A stretch of 64,000 bases of DNA from Lysobacter_L cavernae (lineage in GTDB: Bacteria > Pseudomonadota > Gammaproteobacteria > Xanthomonadales > Xanthomonadaceae): contig NZ_JBHRXK010000003.1 of assembly GCF_042648505.1 (NCBI RefSeq), forward strand, positions 124,001 through 188,000, given 5' to 3'. The translations under genes were made by a program, and so were the position numbers. The first letter of the stretch is position 1. The number at the start of each line of letters is the position of its first letter. The notes under the pieces are model-generated. The model was not told the origin of the DNA. It saw only the letters and a list, made by a program, of their open reading frames with translations, and made no database searches. Shown here piece by piece: positions 34,409 to 42,007 of this stretch.

Positions 34409-35542
34409 ATGACCCAGAAGACCATCCTCAACGATGCCCATCGCGCGCTCGGCGCCAAGATGGTCGACTTCGGCGGCTGGGACATGCCGATCCACTACGG
34501 CTCGCAGATCGACGAGCACCACCAGGTGCGCCGCGACGCCGGCATGTTCGACGTCAGCCACATGACCGTGGTCGACCTGCGCGGTGCGCGGGTGCGCGAC
34601 TTCCTGCGCAAGCTCGTCGCCAACTCGGTCGACAAGCTGCAAAAGCCGGGCAAGGCGCTGTACACCTGCATGCTCAACCCGCAGGGCGGCGTCATTGATG
34701 ATCTGATCATCTATTTCCGTGATGAGGACTTCTTCCGCCTGGTGGTCAATGCCGCCACGCGCGAGAAGGACCTGGCGTGGATCAACGAGCAGGCCCGCGC
34801 CTTCGACGTGGCTGTCACCGAGCGCCCGGACTTCGGCATGATCGCGGTGCAGGGCCCGAACGCGCGCGACAAGGTGCTGGGTCTGCTGCGCGAAGACGAC
34901 CGCGGCGCCATCGCCAAGCTGGGCAAGTTTGCTGCCGCGCAGGCGAAGACCGACTCCGGCATCGGCGTGTTCGTCGCCCGCACCGGCTACACCGGCGAGG
35001 ACGGTTTCGAGATCGTCGTGCCCGAAGACCAGACCGTCGCTTTCTGGGCGGCGCTGCTCGCCGCCGGCGTGAAGCCGGCCGGCCTTGGCGCGCGCGACAC
35101 CCTGCGCCTGGAGGCCGGCATGAACCTCTACGGCCAGGACATGGACGACAGCGTCTCGCCGTACGAAGCGGCACTGGCCTGGACCGTGGCGCTCGACGCA
35201 GGTGCCGATTCAACGCCGCGTGACTTCATCGGCCGCGAAGTGCTCGAAGCGCAGAAGGCGGCCGGCGCCCCACGCCAGATGATCGCCCTGGTGATGGACG
35301 AGAAGGGCGTGCTGCGCCACGGCCAGAAGGTGCTCACCACCTTCGGCGAGGGCGAAATCCTGTCGGGCACGTTCTCGCCGACGTTGGGCAAGGCGATCGC
35401 GTTCGCGCGCGTGCCGGCCGGTGACATTCCGCTGGGTGCAGGCGGCAACGTCCGCGTCGACATCCGTGGCAAGGAAGTGCCGGTGCGCGTGGTCAAGTTC
35501 CCGTTCGTGCGTGATGGGGTCAGCCTTGTGCCTGCGGAGTGA
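34409..35542 (+). CDS. gcvT: Glycine cleavage system T protein (aminomethyltransferase)
   Basis: 377 residues. Transfers the methylene group from lipoyl-bound aminomethyl to tetrahydrofolate and releases ammonia. It has the N-terminal DFGGWDMPIHYGSQ and GMFDVSHM, then GYTGEDGFEI and GLGARDTLRLEAGMNLYG. The start at 34409 matches the family N-terminus; the frame remains open upstream. gcvH follows ~0.8 kb later on the same strand, with one unrelated gene between. gcvP is not in the window. Confidence 0.96.
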   Translation: MTQKTILNDAHRALGAKMVDFGGWDMPIHYGSQIDEHHQVRRDAGMFDVSHMTVVDLRGARVRDFLRKLVANSVDKLQKPGKALYTCMLNPQGGVIDDLIIYFRDEDFFRLVVNAATREKDLAWINEQARAFDVAVTERPDFGMIAVQGPNARDKVLGLLREDDRGAIAKLGKFAAAQAKTDSGIGVFVARTGYTGEDGFEIVVPEDQTVAFWAALLAAGVKPAGLGARDTLRLEAGMNLYGQDMDDSVSPYEAALAWTVALDAGADSTPRDFIGREVLEAQKAAGAPRQMIALVMDEKGVLRHGQKVLTTFGEGEILSGTFSPTLGKAIAFARVPAGDIPLGAGGNVRVDIRGKEVPVRVVKFPFVRDGVSLVPAE

Positions 35543-35567
35543 CTCCATGTCACTCCGCACAAGGCTG
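35521..35567. terminator. Long hairpin spanning the gcvT stop
   Basis: CAGCCTTGTG plus GCGGAGTGA pairs with TCACTCCGC plus ACAAGGCTG (about 18 pairs with a small bulge, 7-base loop). The gcvT stop codon lies in the 5' arm. No T-run follows. It may stabilise the mRNA 3' end or terminate transcription. Confidence 0.55.
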
Positions 35568-35662
35568 GCCGCCCGGAACAGGATGTGTAGGGCCGGGTTT
35601 CTTGGCGAGGCATGGATGCCGAGCCTGGAAACACCGCAGGACGGCGTGCTCGGCTGAGCGCC

Positions 35663-36292
35663 ATGGCGGTCGTCGACTACTACTTCAGCCTGCTCTCGCC
35701 CTACGCCTACCTGGGCCATGCGGCGGTGCTCGACGTGGCGCGCGAGACCGGCGCCACGCTGGCGTACAGGCCGGTGCGGATCTTCGAGTTGTTCGACGCC
35801 AACGGCGGCCTGCCGCTGGGCCAGCGTGCGCCGGCACGGCAGCGCTACCGTCTGGTCGAGCTGCAACGCTGGCGCGAACAGCGCGGCGTGCCGCTGAACC
35901 TCAAGCCGAAGTTCTTCCCGGTCGACATCGCCTTGGCCGACCGCTGCGCGATCGCGCTGGTTGAGGCCGGCGCCGATCCGGCCGCCTACATGGGCGCGAC
36001 GTTTCGCGCGCTGTGGGCGCACGACCGTGACCTTGCCGATGCGCAGGTGATCGCGCGCCTGCTCGATGCCTGCGGCTTCGACGCCGCAGCGGTGATGGCG
36101 CAGGCCGCTACGCCCGGCATCGACGCGATCTACACGCGCAACACCCAGGCCGCGATCGCGGCGGACCTGCCGGGTTTGCCCGGCTACGTGCTCGACGACG
36201 AACCGTTCTGGGGCCAGGACCGCGTCGACGCCCTGCGTACGGCGCTGCTCAGCGGCCGTCCGCCGTACCGCCGCGTGCTCGATCGGGATTGA
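35663..36292 (+). CDS. 2-hydroxychromene-2-carboxylate isomerase-like (DsbA family)
   Basis: 209 residues. It starts VVDYYFSLLSPYAYLGH, the kappa-GST/HCCA isomerase N-terminus with the Ser that binds glutathione. Later blocks are RYRLVELQRW and LPGYVLDDEPFWGQDR, both typical. In naphthalene degradation the enzyme isomerises a chromene carboxylate using glutathione, but no catabolic genes are nearby. The physiological role is therefore open. It sits between gcvT and gcvH. Confidence 0.9.
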   Translation: MAVVDYYFSLLSPYAYLGHAAVLDVARETGATLAYRPVRIFELFDANGGLPLGQRAPARQRYRLVELQRWREQRGVPLNLKPKFFPVDIALADRCAIALVEAGADPAAYMGATFRALWAHDRDLADAQVIARLLDACGFDAAAVMAQAATPGIDAIYTRNTQAAIAADLPGLPGYVLDDEPFWGQDRVDALRTALLSGRPPYRRVLDRD

Positions 36293-36372
36293 GCCGCACC
36301 CTGTCGCATCCCGCGCCGGCGCCGGTAAACTAGGCGCCGTCCCTGCCGCCCCCGCAAAGTTCGAGGCCTGCC

Positions 36373-36768
36373 ATGAGTGAAATCCCCGGCGATCTGAAAT
36401 TCCTGAAATCCCACGAGTGGGTCCGCGTCGATGGCGACGGCAAGGCCACGGTCGGTATCTCCGACCATGCGCAAGGCCTGCTCGGCGACCTGGTCTATGT
36501 CGAATTGCCGAACGTTGGCGACCGCGTCGAGGCCGGTACCGCCTGCGCCGTGGTCGAGTCGGTCAAGGCTGCCTCCGACGTCTATGCACCGATCTCGGGC
36601 AAGGTCGTCGCCGTGAACGCCGCGTTGTCGGACAAGCCGGAAACGATCAACGAGGACGCCTACGGCGAGGGCTGGATCTTCACCGTCGAGCTCGAGGAGC
36701 CGGAACAGCTCAACGAGCTGCTGGCCCCCGACGACTACGCCGAGCTGCTCGAAGAAGACGACCACTGA
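36373..36768 (+). CDS. gcvH: Glycine cleavage system H protein
   Basis: 131 residues. Carries the lipoyl-Lys in VESVKAASDVYAPISG, shuttling intermediates between P, T and L proteins. Length and the EINGEAYGEGWIF-equivalent (NEDAYGEGWIF) match the family. It is followed by a strong terminator, so this ends the transcription unit. Confidence 0.97.
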   Translation: MSEIPGDLKFLKSHEWVRVDGDGKATVGISDHAQGLLGDLVYVELPNVGDRVEAGTACAVVESVKAASDVYAPISGKVVAVNAALSDKPETINEDAYGEGWIFTVELEEPEQLNELLAPDDYAELLEEDDH

Positions 36769-36796
36769 GTCTTCGCGCCTCCGTTCGTAGTCCGCC

Positions 36797-36827
36797 ACCG
36801 GCCGCCTTGTGCGGCCGGTCGCTTTTT
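36797..36827 (+). terminator. Rho-independent terminator after gcvH
   Basis: ACCGGCCGC pairs perfectly with GCGGCCGGT over a 5-base loop, followed by CGCTTTTT. Confidence 0.92.
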
Positions 36828-37398
36828 GGGGGCTGGCTTCTGACCGTGCCTGAGGCGGCTGCGTCGAGCGAATCGGGCGGCGGCACCGCGCGACTCGCAT
36901 GGGTTGTCGGCATGACGATGTCGACGCAAGGTGAGTGTTCCGACCCGCGTGTCGACGCCACTGGCGCCGGAATGCCAGGACAACGGCACGCGCCTCGGCG
37001 TGCTTCGCCGAACACGCATCGCTCGCCCAAGAGGGATGAGGCACTGCACGAATGGATCGTGTTGGTGTCCATGCGCGGCAAAAAAAGTTCGCGCACTTTT
37101 GCGCAAATCGGCTTGTGCGGCGCGAAATCGGCATGCCATTTTGCGGTTGCCGAATTCGCCGTTGCGGCACCTGGTCGGATGCTTCGACGAGCAACCAGGG
37201 CAACTCCGCGGGGACTGCGCTCCATCTGTTCTGTCGATATTCCTGTTGAAGAAAGTACTTAAAAAAAGGGATTTTTAAATTTCGCGATGCTGCTGTTGTC
37301 GTTCTTGCACGACTACGGAGGTGTGGTGAGCCGGGGTTGTGGACGGCGATGCCGTTGCCGAGCCGCGGGCACCGGCTGAAAAAAAAATCGCGGAGTTG
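36828..37398. other. Non-coding stretch, lower GC with A-runs
   Basis: About 570 bp with no supportable gene. Open frames on both strands lack GC-rich third positions and any recognisable domain. From ~37080 the base composition shifts, with A-runs near 37082, 37260 and 37380 and the AT-rich GGATTTTTAAATTTCG. This could be upstream promoter DNA of the histone-like locus or a decayed insertion. I see no repeat ends. Confidence 0.5.
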
Positions 37399-37427
37399 TT
37401 GACAGCCTGAAAAAGCGTGATTAGGTT
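37399..37427 (+). promoter_or_regulatory. Strong sigma-70 promoter
   Basis: TTGACA, a 17-base spacer, and TAGGTT. The -35 is perfect and A-runs upstream could act as an UP element. Transcription would start near 37434, with no convincing start codon nearby. Confidence 0.75.
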
Positions 37428-37433
37428 TCGCCC

Positions 37434-37619
37434 AGCAGACGTTTCCTGCGGAAGCGAGTGAGTACAAATCAAGCGACAACTCGTGGCACAAAACGGACCT
37501 CCGCCCGGACAGTCAAAACGGTGGACGCAGGATTCGTTTCCTCCGCGAAAACGCAAATCGCCAAACCATCGACGTCTCCATCCCTCCAACCCGGTCCGCT
37601 TTCGGCAGGCTGGGTTTTT
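37434..37619 (+). ncRNA. Candidate sRNA or attenuated leader, ~185 nt
   Basis: It is bracketed by the promoter at 37399-37427 and an intrinsic terminator ending in the T-run at 37615-37619. The interior carries three CCTCC motifs (in GGACCTCCGC, TTTCCTCCGC and ATCCCTCCAA), each able to pair with Shine-Dalgarno sequences. The single GTG-started frame across it lacks GC-rich third positions. It does not match 6S, tmRNA or RNase P as I know them. It could be a free sRNA or a leader regulating the histone-like gene 160 bp further on. Confidence 0.55.
37589..37619 (+). terminator. Intrinsic terminator upstream of the histone-like gene
   Basis: ACCCGGTCCGC pairs with GCAGGCTGGGT (one mismatch, two G-T pairs) over loop TTTCG, followed by TTTTGTTT. 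A terminator ahead of a gene implies a separate short RNA or attenuation. Confidence 0.75.
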
Positions 37620-37780
37620 GTTTGCCCGCTGCAAACGGTGGGTACCCAATCCGTTCCGTCGCGCCTGGCGCGGCGGCGGCTGCACGCGGGTCCGACTCCC
37701 GCGGCCCTGGTTCAACTGGGCTTTAAAACCTGCAAGACCACTGATCGATCGCTGATCAACCACTGACGAGGAGCCATCTC

Positions 37781-38260
37781 ATGGCCATGAAGAAAGCTGC
37801 GAAGAAGAAACCCGCCGCCAAGAAGGCGACCAAGAAGGTAGCCAAGAAGAAGACGGCAGCGAAGAAGGTTGCCAAGAAGGCAGTGAAGAAGGCAGTGAAG
37901 AAGGCCGCCAAGAAGGCCGTGAAGAAGGTCGCCAAGAAGGCGACGAAGAAGAAGACTGCCAAGAAGGCTGCCAAGAAAGTAGCCAAGCGTCCGGCCAAGA
38001 AGACCGCCAAGAAGGCGGCCAAGAAGACCGCTAAGAAGGCGGCCAAGAAGACTGCCAAGAAGGCGGCCAAGAAGGTAGCCAAGCGTCCGGCCAAGAAGGC
38101 GGCGAAGAAGGTTGCCAAGAAGGCTGGCGCCAAGAAGACCGTGAAGAAGGCCGCGAAGAAGGCCGCCAAGAAGCCGGCCGCGAAGAAGGCCGCCAAAAAG
38201 CGAGCCGCCAAGAAGCCGGCCGTGACCGCGATGCCGGCGACCCCGGCACCGATGATCTAA
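37781..38260 (+). CDS. Histone H1-like Lys/Ala-rich DNA-binding protein
   Basis: 159 residues, about half Lys and a third Ala, built on irregular AAKK and KTAKKAAKK repeats with two KVAKRPAKK blocks. It ends in a short non-basic tail (VTAMPATPAPMI). It resembles the C-terminal tails of AlgP/HctB/BpH1-like proteins, which bind DNA and alter nucleoid structure. GAGGAG precedes the ATG. The repeats at DNA level make length variation by slippage likely. Cytoplasmic, nucleoid-associated. A specific symbol cannot be assigned. Confidence 0.9.
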   Translation: MAMKKAAKKKPAAKKATKKVAKKKTAAKKVAKKAVKKAVKKAAKKAVKKVAKKATKKKTAKKAAKKVAKRPAKKTAKKAAKKTAKKAAKKTAKKAAKKVAKRPAKKAAKKVAKKAGAKKTVKKAAKKAAKKPAAKKAAKKRAAKKPAVTAMPATPAPMI

Positions 38261-38285
38261 GAAAGCCCCGAGTACCGTAATCCAG

Positions 38286-38323
38286 CTCTCTCCCCGCAGC
38301 CCAGGCGGGGGGAGAGTTTTTTT
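38286..38323 (+). terminator. Rho-independent terminator of the histone-like gene
   Basis: A 12-bp stem (CTCTCTCCCCGC with GCGGGGGGAGAG, one G-T pair), 7-base loop, and a run of seven T. Confidence 0.95.
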
Positions 38324-38555
38324 ATGTGCGGCACGGTCGCGCACCGCCGAGAGCAACGGCAGGTGCAGGCGCCGGAGGCGACCGGCATGCGCGTGATCCA
38401 ATTGCTGAATGGTCGGCACGGCAGCCATGCGATGGCACGCGGGCTTGGGCCGAGCGCAATCGGCAGGGCGAGGCCGGCTTCGCCAAGGGCCTGGACAGCT
38501 CACCCATGTTGGGCGCCACACCAACCACGTGTCGCCACCGTACGCGCTAACGAAA

Positions 38556-38580
38556 CAGGCCGCGGTGTTGCCGCGGCCTG
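38556..38580 (-). terminator. Terminator downstream of the serine hydrolase gene
   Basis: CAGGCCGCGG and CCGCGGCCTG pair perfectly over 5 bases. On the minus strand TTTCGTT follows. It lies 26 bp past the gene end. Confidence 0.8.
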
Positions 38581-38605
38581 CTGGATGCTTTGCGTTTTCG
38601 CCGGA

Positions 38606-39997
38606 TCAGTACGGCGATGCGCTGGCGGCGGAGGCGTTGCTGCCCGGCGGGTCGGTGCCGGGTCGCGACTGCGCGGCATCGACATACAGTGTCGGGTCGT
38701 CGAACTCGACGTCGAGCCAGCGCTGCGCCGGCAGGCCGATGGCGCGATCGAGAATCGTCGGCAGCAGGCCGGACGGCAGCGCGCTTTCGCTGTTCCAGAG
38801 CAGGGCGATGCCCAGGTCGCGATCGGGCAGCATCGCGATCAGTCCGCGATAGCCCTGCACGGCGCCGCCGTGGAAGACCAGGCGGTGGCCGGCGTAATCG
38901 TAAGCGCGCCACCCCAAGGCGTAGCCGGCGGAAGAGACGCGCTCACGGCGCCAGGCCGAGCCACGCCGTTCACTGGGGGTGTCGACCAGCGGTTGATGCA
39001 GCGTTGCCAGCAGCGGCGCCGGCAACACGTCGGGGCGGTGGCCGGTCTGCGCGATCAACCACTGCGCCATGTCGCTGGCGCTGGCGTTGACGCCGGCGGC
39101 CGGCGGCAACTGGTAGTAGGTTGCCTTGGGCATCAACGAGGCCCAACCGCCGCGCGCACGCACGTGCGGGCGCGCCCAGCGCGGGCTGGCCTGGATGCCT
39201 TCGAGCCCCAGGCTGGCGTCGTTCATGCCGAGCGGTTTGAACAGGCGACGCTGCACTTCCTGGCTGTAGAAGTCGCCGGTCGCGGCGAACACGATGTCGC
39301 CGATCAGGCTGAAGGCGATGTTCTGGTAGCCGTAGCAGGTGCCCGGCTGGCAACGCAGCGGTGCGTAGGCGAGCTTCTGCGTCAGCGTGCGGTAGTCGAC
39401 GTGATGCTCGAGGTCGCGGTCGTAGGTGTTGTGGATCAGGCCGACGCGGTGGCTGAGCAGGTCGGCGACGGTGATCTGGCGCGCGGCATACGGATCGGCG
39501 AGCTGGAAGTTCGGCAGGTAGTCGGTGAGGCGGCTGTCCCAGCGCAGGGTGCCGTCGTTGACCAGCAGCCCGGCCATGGTGCCGGCGAAACCTTTCGACA
39601 GCGACGCCAGCCGGAACACCGTGTGCGAGTCGACCGGCTGTGCGGCGCTGACGTCGGTGATGCCGAAACCGCGTGCGCTGAGCACGCGGCCGTTGTGCAC
39701 GATCGCCATTGCCAGCCCCGGCACGCGCTGGTCGGCGACCAACTGCTGTGCCATCGCCTCGAATTGCCGCACGTCGAAATCGGCGGCGAGCGGTGGTGTG
39801 TTGCGGATCGTGGTGGGGCGTGCAACCGCGGTGGCCGTGTGGACGCCCAAGGGCGTTGCCGTGTGGCTGGTCGCCGTTTGCGGGGTCTCCCAGCGCAACG
39901 TGGTTTGCGCGGTCGAGCCGAGGGTTAGAGTGAGCAGGAACGCGAGGGTCCCCAGGCGCCAGGTATTACGTGACCGCCCGTTCGCGTTGACTTTCAT
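38606..39997 (-). CDS. Serine hydrolase, class C beta-lactamase fold
   Basis: 463 residues with an N-terminal export signal (TLAFLLTLTLGSTAQ). The catalytic SxxK is SLSK in FRLASLSKGF, the second motif is Tyr-x-Asn in YQN, and the third is HGG (VFHGGAVQGY) where lactamases have KTG. HGG favours esterase or D-aminopeptidase-like roles over lactamase activity. A ~60-residue Thr-rich linker precedes the fold. It is periplasmic or secreted. The substrate cannot be told from sequence. Confidence 0.88.
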   Translation of the reverse strand: MKVNANGRSRNTWRLGTLAFLLTLTLGSTAQTTLRWETPQTATSHTATPLGVHTATAVARPTTIRNTPPLAADFDVRQFEAMAQQLVADQRVPGLAMAIVHNGRVLSARGFGITDVSAAQPVDSHTVFRLASLSKGFAGTMAGLLVNDGTLRWDSRLTDYLPNFQLADPYAARQITVADLLSHRVGLIHNTYDRDLEHHVDYRTLTQKLAYAPLRCQPGTCYGYQNIAFSLIGDIVFAATGDFYSQEVQRRLFKPLGMNDASLGLEGIQASPRWARPHVRARGGWASLMPKATYYQLPPAAGVNASASDMAQWLIAQTGHRPDVLPAPLLATLHQPLVDTPSERRGSAWRRERVSSAGYALGWRAYDYAGHRLVFHGGAVQGYRGLIAMLPDRDLGIALLWNSESALPSGLLPTILDRAIGLPAQRWLDVEFDDPTLYVDAAQSRPGTDPPGSNASAASASPY

Positions 39998-40244
39998 CGC
40001 TCACAGCGCCTGCATGTTGCTGAAGATGTGTCGGATTCTAGCGCCGATCTCAGGTTTTTGAGCACAAAGCACGTTCAGCTTTCTGATTTTGTTGGGTTTG
40101 TGATCATCTTTGCGCTTGGCTCTGACGATCTACCTGTTCAGCTTTGAAAGCACCGTGTCGATAGCGAGTTAAGCACGGTGGTTCGGTACGAGGTCACCGC
40201 TTGTCGGAACAATGCGATATCGGCGAGTTGGCACATCCGGCGTA

Positions 40245-41840
40245 TCAGATGCGCCCGCTGATCAGGTCGGCAGCGCGTTCGGCAATCATCATCGTCGGCG
40301 CGTTGGTATTGCCGCCGATCAGGTTGGGCATGACCGATGCGTCGACCACGCGCAGGCCCTCGACGCCACGCACGCGCAGCTGCGGATCGACCACCGAGGC
40401 TTCGTCGCCGCCCATGCGGCAGGTGCCGATCGGGTGGTAGATGGTTTCGGCCTTGGCGCGAATGAATTCGACCAGTCCGGCATCGTCGAGGTCGTTGCGG
40501 GCCGGGAAGATCGGCGCGCCGCGGTAGGCATCGAAGGCCGGCTGCGCGAGCAGCTCACGCGAGAGTTTGGCGCACTCGACCATCATCTTCAGGTCGAAGC
40601 CCTCGGCATCGCTGAGGTAGTTGGCCTCGATGCGGATCTTGTCGCCGGCACGGCCGCTGGCGAGGACGAGGCGGCCGCGGCTGCGCGGGCGCAGCAGGCA
40701 GGCATGCACGGTGTAGCCGTCGCCGGCGAGGCGATGGCGGCCGTGGTCGTCGAGCATCGCCGGGACGAAGTGCAACTGGATGTCGGCACGTTCGTCGGGG
40801 GCGAAACGCGAGCGCACGAACGCACCGGCCTCGGCGATGTTGCTGCTGCCGGCGCCGCGGTGGCCGCGCAGGTAGTAGTCGAAGGCGACCTTGGCGTCAC
40901 TGAGGCGGTCGTAGGTGATGCGCTGGGTGGCGTGCTGCAGCGTGCAGATGTCGAGGTGGTCCTGCAGGTTTTCGCCGACCTGCGATGCGTCGGTTACGAC
41001 CTCGATGCCGTGCCGGCGCAACTGCGCGGCCGGGCCGATGCCGGACAGCATCAGCAGCTGCGGCGAGTTCAATGCGCCGCCGCTGAGCAGCACCTCGCGC
41101 GCGGCGGGCTGGTGGTAGGACTTGCCGTGTGAGTTGAAGACCACGCCGTTGGCGCGGCGGGCGCCGGCCGGGCCGTCGAAGGTGATGCGGTTGACGTGGG
41201 CGCCGGTGACGATGGTGAGGTTGTGGCGCTCGCGTACCGGGTCGAGGTAGGCCACGGCGCTGGAGCAGCGCGCTCCGTTTTTCTGGGTGACCTGGTACAG
41301 GCCGAAGCCCTGCTGCTGCGCACCGTTGAAGTCGCGGTTGTGCGCATGGCCGGCCTGGGTGCCGGCCTGGATGAAGGCGTGCGACAGCGGGTTGCTGTAG
41401 CGCAGGTCGGCCACGTACAGCGGCCCCTGGTTGCCGTGCAGGGCGTCACCGCCGCGCTCGTTGCGTTCGTTGCGCTTGAAGTACGGCAACACGCTGGCCC
41501 AGTCCCAGCCGACGGCGCCCTGCGCGGCCCAGCCGTCGTAGTCACTGGGCACGCCGCGGGTGTAGCACATCGCGTTGATCGAACTGGAGCCACCCAGCAC
41601 CTTGCCGCGCGGCCACCACAGCGTGCGGCCGTTGAGTTGTGGCTCCGGCGCGGTGACGTAATCCCAGTTGACCCGCTTCGCGGTGACCAGTTTGGCCAAT
41701 CCGGCGGGCATGTGGATGAAGGGGTTGCGATCGCGCGGGCCCGCTTCGAGCAGCAGCACCTTGACGCTGGGGTCTTCGGACAGGCGATTGGCAAGCACGC
41801 AGCCGGCCGAGCCGGCCCCGATGATGATGTAGTCGTACAC
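40245..41840 (-). CDS. GMC-family FAD oxidoreductase (choline/alcohol dehydrogenase type)
   Basis: 531 residues with a GTG start. N-terminal FAD loop IIGAGSAGCVLANRL, then PRGKVLGGSSSINAM and GGALNSPQLLMLSGIG, both GMC signatures. The C-terminal active-site region is YHPIGTCRMG and GNTNAPTMMIAE. It oxidises an alcohol to an aldehyde; choline and long-chain alcohols are the commonest substrates. No betB or alkane genes adjoin, so the substrate is open. Confidence 0.93.
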   Translation of the reverse strand: MYDYIIIGAGSAGCVLANRLSEDPSVKVLLLEAGPRDRNPFIHMPAGLAKLVTAKRVNWDYVTAPEPQLNGRTLWWPRGKVLGGSSSINAMCYTRGVPSDYDGWAAQGAVGWDWASVLPYFKRNERNERGGDALHGNQGPLYVADLRYSNPLSHAFIQAGTQAGHAHNRDFNGAQQQGFGLYQVTQKNGARCSSAVAYLDPVRERHNLTIVTGAHVNRITFDGPAGARRANGVVFNSHGKSYHQPAAREVLLSGGALNSPQLLMLSGIGPAAQLRRHGIEVVTDASQVGENLQDHLDICTLQHATQRITYDRLSDAKVAFDYYLRGHRGAGSSNIAEAGAFVRSRFAPDERADIQLHFVPAMLDDHGRHRLAGDGYTVHACLLRPRSRGRLVLASGRAGDKIRIEANYLSDAEGFDLKMMVECAKLSRELLAQPAFDAYRGAPIFPARNDLDDAGLVEFIRAKAETIYHPIGTCRMGGDEASVVDPQLRVRGVEGLRVVDASVMPNLIGGNTNAPTMMIAERAADLISGRI

Positions 41841-42007
41841 GTCTGTTTTGCGCCCTGACCCGTCCGGAACGTTGCTGCCTGCGGCCGGCCGACCGTAAGC
41901 GCCGCCATTAGAGCAAATGCTCCCGTCAGTGCCATTGCGGCTTTACCGCGGTGGCGACGGCAGGCACGATCGGCTACCGTGCCGGCACCCGTATCGGAGC
42001 AGGTCGA

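Noticed and set aside
36184..37491. 435-codon minus-strand frame opposite gcvH and the non-coding stretch
   Set aside because: Composition is not coding-like outside the gcvH shadow and no domain is visible.
37692..37708. T-arm-like hairpin GCGGG-TCCGACT-CCCGC, possible tRNA or tmRNA end
   Set aside because: The loop lacks the TTC start. No matching acceptor, D-arm or anticodon arm could be found, and there is no CCA end.
37458..37766. GTG-started frame of 102 codons across the candidate sRNA
   Set aside because: Poor third-position GC, no good ribosome site, and it crosses an intrinsic terminator.
38606..39997. Antibiotic-resistance beta-lactamase
   Set aside because: The third motif is HGG rather than KTG and the long linker is atypical, so serine hydrolase is the safer call.
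39998..40244. Possible small gene between the serine hydrolase and GMC genes
   Set aside because: Only lower-GC DNA with two GTTCAGCTTT copies and a weak CACCGTG inverted repeat; no frame with a start and ribosome site.
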